Shown piece by piece: positions 1 through 7,310 of a stretch of 64,000 bases of DNA. Numbering within the stretch: the first letter of the stretch is position 1; each line of letters begins with the position of its first letter. Under the pieces are notes generated by a model, which did no database searches, was not told the origin of the DNA, and was given only the letters and a program-made list of their open reading frames with translations. A program made the translations under genes and the position numbers. The stretch is taken from assembly GCF_005771675.1 (NCBI RefSeq), contig NZ_VAJM01000006.1:186001-250000 (forward strand), in the 5' to 3' direction. The stretch is from Hymenobacter jeollabukensis (lineage in GTDB: Bacteria; Bacteroidota; Bacteroidia; Cytophagales; Hymenobacteraceae).

Positions 1-1
1 G

Positions 2-367
2 GGCAATGCCCGGGTGGTGGCCGACTTTCTGACCGACAAGGCGGCCCCGGCCGTGAAAGCCCTGCTGCTGGAGCGCATGACCATCCGGCTGCTGGCCCGC
101 CTGGGTTTGCGCGGGGTGCTGGCCTCGAACGTGGTCGGCTGGATTCTGCCCTTCGTGGTGGAGAAAATCGTGCGGGCCGTGCTCAAGACCGAAGCCGCCG
201 CCAAGCTGCAGCAACACCCCACCGTCACGAACGTGCGCCAGACCCTCGACGAGCTCAAAAACCGCCTGCGCCGGGCCGTGGCGCCAGACTTCGGCTCCAA
301 AGCCGAGGTACTGGAGCACGACCTGCCGGAGCTGCCGGCCGCCGCACCAACGGCCGGGGCTATGTAG
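2..367 (+). CDS. Conserved hypothetical protein, 5' end probably outside window
   Basis: I do not recognise this protein. The frame is open to the left edge, so it probably starts outside the window; the first possible internal start is a GTG at 14. The visible part (about 120 residues) has a hydrophobic stretch, LRGVLASNVVGWILPFVV, at roughly residues 34-51. It could be one membrane segment or an amphipathic helix. A charged, helical C-terminal half and an Ala/Pro tail follow. The stop is at 365-367, and the next gene starts 33 bases later on the same strand. No catalytic motif is visible. Confidence 0.55.
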   Translation, partial: GNARVVADFLTDKAAPAVKALLLERMTIRLLARLGLRGVLASNVVGWILPFVVEKIVRAVLKTEAAAKLQQHPTVTNVRQTLDELKNRLRRAVAPDFGSKAEVLEHDLPELPAAAPTAGAM

Positions 368-400
368 CGTACAAAGCTCGTCCGCCCACCACGCCGCCCC

Positions 401-901
401 ATGCGCCCCGACCACCTCGCGCTCTGGCAGAAAATCGAGGCTTTCGAGCTCGACGACCCGCACGCGGCCCTCACCTTTACCGACCGCCTGGCCCGCGAAA
501 ACGGCTGGCCGCTGAGCTTTAGCCTGCGCGCTGTGCACGAGTACAAGCGCTTCATGCTGCTGCTCTGCGTGGCCGAGCACCTGCTCACGCCCTCCGACCA
601 GATCGACCAGGTCTGGCACCTGCACCTGCTCTACACCCGCTCCTACTGGGACGACTTTTGCCGCGACACGCTGGGCCGCGCCATTCACCACGGCCCTACC
701 CGCGGCGGCAGTCAGCAGCAGGCCCAGTTTACCGACTGGTACGCCCGTACCCAGGAACTGTACGCCCACACCTTCGGCCACGCGCCGCCCGCCGACCTCT
801 GGCCCGACAGCCCCACGCGCTTCGGCGACATCAACTTCCAGCGCGTCAACCTCGGCCGCTACTGGCTGCTGCCCAAATTCCGCTTCTTCCGTCGTTTCTG
901 A
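401..901 (+). CDS. DUF1399-like (glycine-rich-domain-containing family) protein
   Basis: A 166-residue soluble protein. It contains the pattern DQVWHLHLLYTRSYWDDFC (about residues 68-86), the WHxHxxxTxxYxxF signature I associate with the DUF1399 / glycine-rich domain-containing family. The biochemical function of that family is not established. No signal peptide or membrane segment is seen. Its stop TGA shares one base with the ATG of the next gene (TGATG at 899-903), so the two are probably translationally coupled. The next gene has a Gly/Cys-rich tail, which suggests the two products act together. The family call is from memory of the motif. Confidence 0.7.
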   Translation: MRPDHLALWQKIEAFELDDPHAALTFTDRLARENGWPLSFSLRAVHEYKRFMLLLCVAEHLLTPSDQIDQVWHLHLLYTRSYWDDFCRDTLGRAIHHGPTRGGSQQQAQFTDWYARTQELYAHTFGHAPPADLWPDSPTRFGDINFQRVNLGRYWLLPKFRFFRRF

Positions 902-1728
902 TGCAGCTGGCCCGTTTCTCTCCCGCCGAAATCCTCATTCTGCAGCGCATGGCCCAGGCGCCCGTGCGCCACATGCTGCGTCTCACCTTCGCCGACCTCG
1001 TGCTGCGCGACGTGTTGCGGCTCGAAAACCGCCCTTTCCAGGCCTCCCCCTACGACCCGCCCGCCCCCTGCTACTACGTGCGCCCCGGCGACGCCTGGCT
1101 GGCCCACCGGCCCCGGCCCCACGAGCTGCCGCTGCTACAGGTGCTGCCCGAGGCCCGTCAGATGATATTGCTGCGGCACTACGTGGGCGTGCTGCTGGAA
1201 GAGCTGCCTGCCCCGCCCAATTTCCGCCAGCTGGTGACCGAAGCGCCGGGCCTGCAGGGCTGCGTGCGGCGCAACGGCTGGCACAAGCTCGTCCAGTCGT
1301 TTGCGCTGACCGACCAAGGTATCGACCTAGGCATAATACTGCGACAGGAAACGGAGGCGCTTATGGCGCAGGTAGCCGCCGGTGACCCGGATATGGTTCA
1401 GCTGCTGCCGCCGCTCTACGGCAGCGCGCTGCTGGCCGGTATGGCCCCGCCGCCAGAGCTGCACCTTTTCGACCAGGAGCTTCTGCGGGCGTTGCGGGCG
1501 CAGCGCGAGCAGCGTTTCAGTTCTTCCGACTGGGCTGCCGGCATTGGCGGCTGCGGCGGCCACAGCTCCAGCGACGGTTCCGACAGCCCCGGCGGCGGCG
1601 GGGCGGACTTTGGCGGCGGCCACTCCGGCGGCGGCGGGGCCAGTGGGGACTTCGGCGGCGACAGCGGCTGCTCCTCGGGCTGCTCCGGCTGCAGCGGCAG
1701 CGGGTGCGGGGGCTGCGGTGGCGACTAA
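901..1728 (+). CDS. Uncharacterised protein with Gly/Ser/Cys-rich C-terminal tail
   Basis: A 275-residue protein starting at ATG 901, coupled to the DUF1399-like gene. A longer reading of the frame starts inside that gene and is not needed. Residues 1-215 are a globular, Leu-rich region without obvious membrane segments. The last 60 residues are almost only Gly, Ser, Asp and Cys, with six cysteines in GC/SGC steps (SGCSSGCSGC). The tail resembles that of TIGR04222-type proteins, which usually have membrane segments; those are absent here, so that link is weak. The tail could bind metal, be a modification substrate, or be a flexible interaction surface. Confidence 0.6.
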   Translation: MQLARFSPAEILILQRMAQAPVRHMLRLTFADLVLRDVLRLENRPFQASPYDPPAPCYYVRPGDAWLAHRPRPHELPLLQVLPEARQMILLRHYVGVLLEELPAPPNFRQLVTEAPGLQGCVRRNGWHKLVQSFALTDQGIDLGIILRQETEALMAQVAAGDPDMVQLLPPLYGSALLAGMAPPPELHLFDQELLRALRAQREQRFSSSDWAAGIGGCGGHSSSDGSDSPGGGGADFGGGHSGGGGASGDFGGDSGCSSGCSGCSGSGCGGCGGD

Positions 1729-1739
1729 CCGGTCAACAA

Positions 1740-1774
1740 AAAGCCCGGCCGCCAGAACTGGCAGACCGGGCTTT
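1740..1774 (+). terminator. Rho-independent-type hairpin after the Gly/Cys-rich gene
   Basis: AAAGCCCGG at 1740-1748 pairs with CCGGGCTTT at 1766-1774. A second stem, GCCAG/CTGGC, lies inside it. It sits 12 bases after the stop at 1728. The T-run is short (TTT), so strength is uncertain. Confidence 0.65.
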
Positions 1775-1805
1775 GGTCGTCGGCACGTAAAACCGACTAA
1801 AAATG

Positions 1806-1850
1806 AAAAAACCCGCCGGCTCCCGCACTTGCTGCGGGGCCAACGGGCTT
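1806..1850 (-). terminator. Strong terminator of glnN
   Basis: Read on the minus strand, AAGCCCGTTGGC-CCCGCA and TGCGGG-GCCGGCGGGTT pair around a GCAAG loop and are followed by six Ts (plus positions 1811-1806). It lies about 60 bases past the glnN stop. Between the two, an imperfect inverted repeat (AACCGGTCGAA 1858-1868, TTCGAACCGGTT 1886-1897) could form another hairpin. Confidence 0.8.
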
Positions 1851-1910
1851 AGTGGCGAACCGGTCGAACTGCATTCCCACCCGAATTCGAACCGGTTGCA
1901 CCGGCGGCTG

Positions 1911-4097
1911 CTAATGCAAGAAGAGCAGCTCGCGGTATTTTACTAGGGGCCAATCTTCGTCGGCCACTAGAAGTTCCAATTTGTCAACCTGCCGACGAAT
2001 GACGTCGAACAGCGGACGAATAGTTGCGCCGTAGGCCAGGGCCCGCTCGCGCGTATCCTCTAGCTTGTTGGCTTTTTTCCGTTCGTCAATCATCTCCCCC
2101 ACCGTGTTCTTGATGGTGGCGATGCGCCGCGAAATTTCCTTGATGGAGTCCACAGTCACCTGCGAGTACTCGTCATCGAGGCCCAGTTCGCGCAAGCCGC
2201 GCACGTTTTGCACGAGCTTGTTCTGGTACGCTACCGCGGTCGGAATAATGTGGTTTACGGCCAAATCCCCCATCACGCGGCTCTCGATCTGCACCCGCTT
2301 GATGTAATCCTCGAGGAGGATTTCGTGGCGGGCGTGCAGTTCAACGTGCGAATATATACCCAAACGCTCGAATAACTGCGAAGAGGGCTCCGTGACGAAG
2401 GCGTCGAGGGCCGGCGGCGTGGTCGGCACGTTCGACAAACCGCGGCTGGCGGCCTCGTCCTTCCACTCGTCGCTGTAGCCGTTGCCCTCGAAGCGGATGG
2501 CTTTCGAGTCAATCACGTACTGGCGCAGCACGTCGATGATGGCCATTTCCTTTTTGCGGCCGGTCTCGATCAGCGCGTCCACTTCCTTGCGGAACACCTC
2601 CAGCTGGTCGGCCACGATGGCGTTGAGCACGGTCATGGCCGAGGAGCAGTTGGCCGACGAACCCACGGCGCGGAACTCGAACTTGTTGCCGGTGAAGGCG
2701 AAGGGCGAGGTACGGTTGCGGTCGGTATTGTCGAGCAGGATGGGCGGAATCTTGTCGATGCCCAGCTTCAGGTACAGGTTGTCGCCCTTGTCGAGGGGCA
2801 GCTTGGCGTTGCGCTCCAGCTCGTCGAGCACTTCCGACAGCTGCTTGCCCACGAACACCGACATGATGGCCGGCGGTGCCTCGTTGGCGCCGAGGCGGTG
2901 GTCATTGGAGGCCGAGGCAATGCTGGCGCGCAGCAAATCGGCGTGCTGGTGCACCGCCTTCACCGTGTTGATGAAGAAAGTGAGGAACTGCAGGTTTTCC
3001 TTGGGCTTGCGGCCGGGCGAGAACAGGTTCACGCCGGTGTCGGTGCTCATTGCCCAGTTGTTGTGCTTGCCCGAGCCGTTGACGCCCGCGAAAGGCTTCT
3101 CGTGCAGCAGCACTTTCAGGTCGTGCTTGTCGGCCACCTTGTCCATGACGTCCATCAGGAGCTGGTTGTGGTCGATGGCCAGGTTGGCGTCCTCGAAGGT
3201 GGGGGCGCACTCAAACTGGTGCGGGGCCACTTCGTTGTGGCGGGTGCGCAGCGGAATGCCCAGCTTGTTGCATTCCTCCTCAAACTCCAGCATGAAGGCG
3301 TGGAAGCGGGGCGGAATCGAGCCGAAGTAGTGGTCTTCGAGCTGCTGGCCCTTGGCCGGGGCGTGGCCGAACAGCGTGCGGCCGGTCATCAGCAAATCGG
3401 GACGGGCCGAGTACAGCGCCTTGTCGACCAGGAAGTACTCCTGCTCGATGCCCAGCGTGGTGTTCACGCGCTGCACGTCCTTGTCGAAGTAGTGGCAGAT
3501 GGGCAGGGCGGCGGCTTCCAGGGCGGCCAGCGACTTCAGCAGCGGGGCTTTATAGTCGAGGGCCTCGCCGGTGTAGGCCACGAAGATGGTCGGAATGCAC
3601 AGCGTTTTGGCGCCGGCGGTTTCCAGGATGAAGGCGGGGGAAGTCGGGTCCCAGGCGGTGTAGCCGCGGGCCTCAAAGGTGTTGCGGATGCCGCCGTTGG
3701 GGAACGACGAGGCATCGGGCTCCTGCTGCACCAGCGCCGAACCTTTAAAGTTCTCGATGGGACGGCCGTCGGAGTTCAGGTCAAAAAACGAGTCGTGCTT
3801 TTCGGCGGTGGCGCCGGTCAGGGGCTGGAACCAGTGCGTGTAGTGCGTGGCGCCCTTGCTCATGGCCCAGGTTTTCATGGCGCCGGCGACGGCGTCGGCC
3901 ACGCTGCGCTCCACCGGCTGGCCCTGCTTGATGGCCGCCTGCAGTTTCTTGAAATAGTCGCCCGACATGGTGGCCCGCATGGCCTCCAGGTTGAACACAT
4001 TGCGACCAAACGACTCAGAGCGACGTTCGGAGGAAGTCACCGGCACGGGTTTGCGCTGGTCGACCAAATTCAAAGCACGAAAACGGAGGGTTGCCAC
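1911..4097 (-). CDS. glnN: Glutamine synthetase type III
   Basis: Makes glutamine from glutamate, ammonia and ATP; the main ammonia-assimilating enzyme in many Bacteroidota. The product is about 728 residues, the usual GSIII size, far longer than GSI. GSIII hallmarks are visible: ESFGRNVF near the N-terminus, NSDGRPIENFKGS, GIEQEYFLVDK, HEVAPHQFE-type metal/substrate motifs (RHNEVAPHQFECAP), GVNGSGKHNNWAMS and NRTSPFAFTGNKFEFRAVGS. I choose the GTG at 4097. An upstream in-frame TTG at 4172 is the -33 element of the gene's own promoter (4142-4172) and cannot lie in the transcript. It is followed by a strong terminator. Confidence 0.95.
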   Translation of the reverse strand: MATLRFRALNLVDQRKPVPVTSSERRSESFGRNVFNLEAMRATMSGDYFKKLQAAIKQGQPVERSVADAVAGAMKTWAMSKGATHYTHWFQPLTGATAEKHDSFFDLNSDGRPIENFKGSALVQQEPDASSFPNGGIRNTFEARGYTAWDPTSPAFILETAGAKTLCIPTIFVAYTGEALDYKAPLLKSLAALEAAALPICHYFDKDVQRVNTTLGIEQEYFLVDKALYSARPDLLMTGRTLFGHAPAKGQQLEDHYFGSIPPRFHAFMLEFEEECNKLGIPLRTRHNEVAPHQFECAPTFEDANLAIDHNQLLMDVMDKVADKHDLKVLLHEKPFAGVNGSGKHNNWAMSTDTGVNLFSPGRKPKENLQFLTFFINTVKAVHQHADLLRASIASASNDHRLGANEAPPAIMSVFVGKQLSEVLDELERNAKLPLDKGDNLYLKLGIDKIPPILLDNTDRNRTSPFAFTGNKFEFRAVGSSANCSSAMTVLNAIVADQLEVFRKEVDALIETGRKKEMAIIDVLRQYVIDSKAIRFEGNGYSDEWKDEAASRGLSNVPTTPPALDAFVTEPSSQLFERLGIYSHVELHARHEILLEDYIKRVQIESRVMGDLAVNHIIPTAVAYQNKLVQNVRGLRELGLDDEYSQVTVDSIKEISRRIATIKNTVGEMIDERKKANKLEDTRERALAYGATIRPLFDVIRRQVDKLELLVADEDWPLVKYRELLFLH

Positions 4098-4141
4098 GAA
4101 ACGGGAAAGGTTAAAAAGCGGGGAAATGCTTTTGATAGGGC

Positions 4142-4172
4142 CAAAGGTAGAAGCGAAAGTTATTTTTCGCAA
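4142..4172 (-). promoter_or_regulatory. Bacteroidota-type promoter of glnN
   Basis: On the minus strand TACCTTTG (plus 4149-4142) matches the Bacteroidota -7 box TANNTTTG. A TTG (plus 4172-4170) lies 20 bases upstream, close to the usual -33 spacing. Predicted transcription start is near 4136, giving a leader of about 40 bases to the GTG at 4097. Confidence 0.75.
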
Positions 4173-4207
4173 CTACCCCCTGTTTTTTTAGGGCCATTTT
4201 CGACTAC

Positions 4208-4219
4208 GCAAACGTTTTC
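4208..4219. promoter_or_regulatory. LacI-type near-palindrome GCAAACGTTTTC
   Basis: One base away from the perfect palindrome GCAAACGTTTGC, which occurs in this window upstream of pckA (41369-41380). It lies in the glnN/LTA-synthase intergenic region, about 36 bases upstream of the glnN -33 element. LacI-family regulators often bind AAACGTTT-centred sites. No LacI-family gene is in the window, so this is only a candidate site. Confidence 0.3.
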
Positions 4220-4303
4220 ATCGACCACACCCCCTAAAATAGTTACCAATCCGTTGGCCAAACCCTTTACAAAAGTACGAACCAACCGTCCTTTTGTAAG
4301 GGG

Positions 4304-4330
4304 CTATCAATAGTAGGGACTATCAATAGT
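4304..4330. repeat. Two 11-bp direct repeats CTATCAATAGT, 16 bp apart
   Basis: CTATCAATAGT occurs at 4304-4314 and 4320-4330. Each copy is itself a small palindrome (CTAT-CA-ATAG). The pair sits 30 bases upstream of the -7 box of the LTA-synthase-like gene, and the 16-bp period puts the copies 1.5 helical turns apart. This is a plausible regulator site for that gene. Just upstream, TTACAAAAG (4268-4276) and CTTTTGTAA (4291-4299) form an additional inverted repeat. Confidence 0.4.
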
Positions 4331-4359
4331 TATGTATCCGGCGGCACGGGCGCGGCCGT

Positions 4360-4367
4360 TACCTTTG
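4360..4367 (+). promoter_or_regulatory. -7 box TACCTTTG of the LTA-synthase-like gene
   Basis: Exact TANNTTTG match 19 bases before the GTG at 4386. No TTG is seen at the -33 position. If used, it excludes the upstream ATG at 4332 as the start codon. Confidence 0.55.
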
Positions 4368-4385
4368 CGGCTTCGCACTCCGCCC

Positions 4386-6254
4386 GTGAGAAACCGTTTT
4401 CATTACCAGCCGCGCTATTTTCTGTTCTGGCTGCTGCTGTTCGCCCTCGGGCGCGCCGTCTTCCTCCTCTACCACTACGCGCCGCACACCGCCGCCCTCG
4501 ACGCGGGCACCGTGGCGCGCACCTTTCTCTACGGCCTGCGCCTCGACGGCTCGGCCGCGGCCTACCTGAGTTTGCCGGCCTTCCTGCTGCTGGCCCTCGG
4601 CGGCCTGTTTCCGCGCTGGCGCGGCGCCAAGGCCGTGGGCGCCTACACGGCCCTGGCCGGCGTGGTGGTCGGGCTGCTGACCACCGTCGACCTGGAGCTG
4701 TACAAGGCCTGGGGCTTCCGCCTCGACAGCACCCCATTGCAGTACCTCGACACCCCGGGCGAAATGGCAGCCTCGGCCGGCTCGGCCCCGCTGCTGCTGC
4801 TGACGCTGATTTTTCTGGGGCTGCTGGCGGCGGGTTACGGGCTGTACCGGCGCCTGCTCACGCCGCTGCCGCTGGCCCCGGCCTGGTTTCCGCGCTGGCG
4901 GGCGGTGCTCGTCGGCCTCCTGTATATAGCCTTGGTGGTGGTGCCGCTGCGCGGCGGCGTGCAGCAGATTCCGGTCAACCAGAGCGACGTGTACTTCTCC
5001 ACGAAGTTTCCCTTCGCCAACCACGCGGCCATCAACGTGCCCTGGAACGTGGTGCAGTCCCTGCAGCTGGGCGAGGTGCAGCCCAGCACTACCGTGTATC
5101 TGCCCGACAGCACCGCCCGCCGCGTGGTGGCCGAGCTGTACCGCCCCGCCCCCGATTCGGCGCCGGTGCGGCTGCTGCGCGCCCCGCGGCCCAACGTGCT
5201 GTTTATCATCCTGGAAAGCTTCACGGCCAAGCTGGTGGGCCACCTCGGCGGCGAGCCGGGCGTCACGCCCACCCTCGATAGCCTGGCGCGCACGGACGTG
5301 TCGTTCCGCAACCTCTACGCCAGCGGCGACCGGAGCCAGAAGGGCATCGTAGCCCTGCTCAGCGGCTACCCCAACCAGCCCACCACCAGCATCATCAAGT
5401 ACCCGCGCAAGACCGAGGGGCTACCCAGCCTGGCCCGCACCCTGGGCCGGCAGGGCTACCAGTCGGCCTTTTACTACGGCGGCGAGCTGGCTTTTGCCAA
5501 CATGAAATCCTACCTGCTGGCCGGGGGCTACCAGCGGCTGGTGGAGCGGCAGGACTTCCACCAGCGCGACCAGAACTCGAAGTGGGGCGCCCACGACCAC
5601 GTGCTGCTCGGGCGTTTGCTGCGCGACCTGCGCCAGCCCCAGCCGGCCCCGTTCTTCGTCACGGCCTTCACCCTGAGCAGCCACGAGCCTTTCGAGGTGC
5701 CCATGCGCCCGCGCTTCCCCGGCCCCGACCCCGACAACCAGTTCCGCAGCTCGGTGGCCTATACCGACCACGCCCTGGGCCAGTTTCTGCGAGCCGCCCG
5801 GCAGGAAGCCTGGTGGTCGAATACCCTGGTGGTCATCGTAGCCGACCACGGCCACCCGCAGCCGGGCTGGTCGGCCATTCAGTCGCCGGAGAAGTTCCGG
5901 ATTCCGCTGCTGCTCACCGGCGGGGCCCTGCGGCCCGAGGCGGCGGGCCGCCAGGTAAGCACCTTCGGCAGCCAGACCGACGTGGCCGCCACCCTGCTCA
6001 CTCAGCTCGGCCTGCCCGCCCGCGACTACGCCTGGAGCCGCAACCTGCTGGCTCCCGCCCCGGCCGCGGCGCCCGGCGGCTTTGCCTTCTACTGCTTCAC
6101 CGACGGCTTCGGCATGATGACGCCCGACGGGGAATTGACCATGGACAACGTGGCGCACCGGCTGATGTACCGGGCGCCGGCCGTGAAAGACCGGCAGCTG
6201 CTCCAGGGCCAGGCGTACCAGCAGGAGTCGTTTGCCGATTTTATGCGACGCTGA
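4386..6254 (+). CDS. LTA synthase family membrane sulfatase (phosphoglycerol/phosphoethanolamine transferase-like)
   Basis: A 622-residue inner-membrane enzyme. The first ~190 residues form about five membrane helices (YFLFWLLLFALGRAVFLLYH, then LSLPAFLLLALGGLF and others). An extracytoplasmic sulfatase-fold (PF00884-type) domain starts near residue 267 with RPNVLFIILESF. The metal motif ADHGH is at 486-490. The nucleophile position, usually Thr, appears to be Ser317 in SGDRSQKG. Relatives transfer phosphoglycerol or phosphoethanolamine head groups; the Bacteroidota substrate is not known to me. The GTG start is chosen because the -7 box at 4360 overlaps the longer frame beginning at ATG 4332. 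Confidence 0.85.
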   Translation: MRNRFHYQPRYFLFWLLLFALGRAVFLLYHYAPHTAALDAGTVARTFLYGLRLDGSAAAYLSLPAFLLLALGGLFPRWRGAKAVGAYTALAGVVVGLLTTVDLELYKAWGFRLDSTPLQYLDTPGEMAASAGSAPLLLLTLIFLGLLAAGYGLYRRLLTPLPLAPAWFPRWRAVLVGLLYIALVVVPLRGGVQQIPVNQSDVYFSTKFPFANHAAINVPWNVVQSLQLGEVQPSTTVYLPDSTARRVVAELYRPAPDSAPVRLLRAPRPNVLFIILESFTAKLVGHLGGEPGVTPTLDSLARTDVSFRNLYASGDRSQKGIVALLSGYPNQPTTSIIKYPRKTEGLPSLARTLGRQGYQSAFYYGGELAFANMKSYLLAGGYQRLVERQDFHQRDQNSKWGAHDHVLLGRLLRDLRQPQPAPFFVTAFTLSSHEPFEVPMRPRFPGPDPDNQFRSSVAYTDHALGQFLRAARQEAWWSNTLVVIVADHGHPQPGWSAIQSPEKFRIPLLLTGGALRPEAAGRQVSTFGSQTDVAATLLTQLGLPARDYAWSRNLLAPAPAAAPGGFAFYCFTDGFGMMTPDGELTMDNVAHRLMYRAPAVKDRQLLQGQAYQQESFADFMRR

Positions 6255-6286
6255 AGCCGGCCCGCCGTTTCGTCCGCCTCCGTCCC

Positions 6287-6679
6287 ATGCGCCAGCTGCT
6301 CTTCGTCTACAACGCCACCGCCGGCCCGGGCCACGCCCTGCTCGATTCGCTGCATAAGGTCCTCTCGCCCGGCACCTACCCCTGCACGCTGTGCGGCCTC
6401 ACCTACGGCCTGACCAGCATGCGCCCCGAATGGAAGGCGTTTCTGCGGACCCTGCCCCTGCCCGCCCGCTTCCTCTACCGCGACCAGCTGCCCGACACGT
6501 ACCCGGCCCTTGTGGGCCAGCCGCTGTCGGCGGTGTTCATCGAGGACGAAGCCGGCCAGGTGGCCCCGCTGGTGACGGCGGCGGACATGCAGCCGCTGGA
6601 TCTGCCGGGCCTGATGGCGCTGCTGCGGCAGCGGCTGGGCGGGGCACTGGCGGAATCGAAAACCAGCGCCTTGCTCTAA
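6287..6679 (+). CDS. Conserved hypothetical protein with CxxC motif
   Basis: A 130-residue soluble protein, 32 bases after the LTA-synthase-like gene and probably in the same transcript. It starts MRQLLFVYNATAG and has YPCTLCGLTYGL near residues 30-41. The two cysteines in CTLC could be a redox or metal site. I recall this protein type (FVYNA...SPxTYPCxLCxxT) as widespread and uncharacterised. No membrane segment or signal peptide is seen. The region is GC-rich and several longer frames overlap it; ATG 6287 fits the conserved N-terminus. Confidence 0.7.
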   Translation: MRQLLFVYNATAGPGHALLDSLHKVLSPGTYPCTLCGLTYGLTSMRPEWKAFLRTLPLPARFLYRDQLPDTYPALVGQPLSAVFIEDEAGQVAPLVTAADMQPLDLPGLMALLRQRLGGALAESKTSALL

Positions 6680-6720
6680 CTTGGCGTTATATAACTTTCC
6701 GGGTTGGCAAACAGCACCAT

Positions 6721-7074
6721 ATGGACCTTACTTCTTGGACCGAACGAGTCGTTGCGGCCATCGGTGACGTGGCAGATCTGGTCTTTCAACAACGTGCTTG
6801 GCTGGGTACTGGCCCCGAAATATCTTCTTTTGTCGAAACCTATTGCACCCTCTACGACGACAATGCCTTTGCTGCCTTTCTGGCCCAGCAAGCGTGGCCG
6901 CAAACGGGCCTAGCGCCTGCCGTACGACAGGAAATGATCCTGCTGGACCAGTTACTCCGAGCTTACCAGGAACCGGGGTCCGACGCGGAGATTCTAGCTG
7001 ACCCCAGGTGGCGGGAGGTGGCCCATCAGGCGCAACGGGTCCTGCAAGCAATAGAGGAAGGAGCAAGTAAGTAA
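6721..7074 (+). CDS. Hypothetical acidic protein
   Basis: A 117-residue acidic, helical protein (MDLTSWTERVVAAIGDVADL at the start). I do not recognise it. Tryptophans are spaced along the chain (WTER, WLGTG, WPQTG, WREV), and no catalytic motif, signal peptide or membrane segment is seen. A long frame begins upstream inside the preceding gene, but ATG 6721 follows a 41-base AT-richer gap and is the likely start. Third-position GC is lower than in its neighbours, so it may be a more recent acquisition. Confidence 0.6.
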   Translation: MDLTSWTERVVAAIGDVADLVFQQRAWLGTGPEISSFVETYCTLYDDNAFAAFLAQQAWPQTGLAPAVRQEMILLDQLLRAYQEPGSDAEILADPRWREVAHQAQRVLQAIEEGASK

Positions 7075-7202
7075 AGGGAACGGGAAGATGCTGGCACCGA
7101 ATTTCCGACCGCTGGGTGACGGTAGTAGGTTTGATAGGCTTAGCTATCCGGTAGACTCACCAACAGCAGAGGTCTAGCAACCAGTCGCCTCCGCCAATGA
7201 CT

Positions 7203-7293
7203 TTGCGCGGTATTCGCAAAAAGTCCATAATACCGCGCAAGGTTCGGCGTTGCTTTTGCGCGGTATTTCGGTAAATTCAGGAATACCGCGCAA
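7203..7293. promoter_or_regulatory. Two identical 12-bp-arm dyads upstream of HTH gene
   Basis: TTGCGCGGTATT at 7203-7214 pairs with AATACCGCGCAA at 7229-7240. The same arms recur at 7256-7267 and 7282-7293. Both dyads have perfect 12-bp arms and a 14-base spacer, and their centres are 53 bp apart (about five helical turns). They end 17 bases before the ATG of the HTH gene at 7311. Most likely they are paired operators for that protein; a REP-like hairpin element is the alternative. The rest of the 7075-7310 gap shows nothing recognisable. Confidence 0.6.
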
Positions 7294-7310
7294 ATTTTCC
7301 GCCGCATCCT

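Noticed and set aside
1858-1897. Possible tRNA T-loop (GGTTCGAATTC on the minus strand)
   Set aside because: The sequence belongs to an imperfect inverted repeat AACCGGTCGAA/TTCGAACCGGTT; no acceptor, D or anticodon arms can be drawn because the upstream part is the end of glnN.
2898-4313. 471-codon open frame opposite glnN
   Set aside because: A shadow of GC-rich third positions; the glnN product is fully recognisable and the antisense translation has repetitive His/Val/Gly composition.
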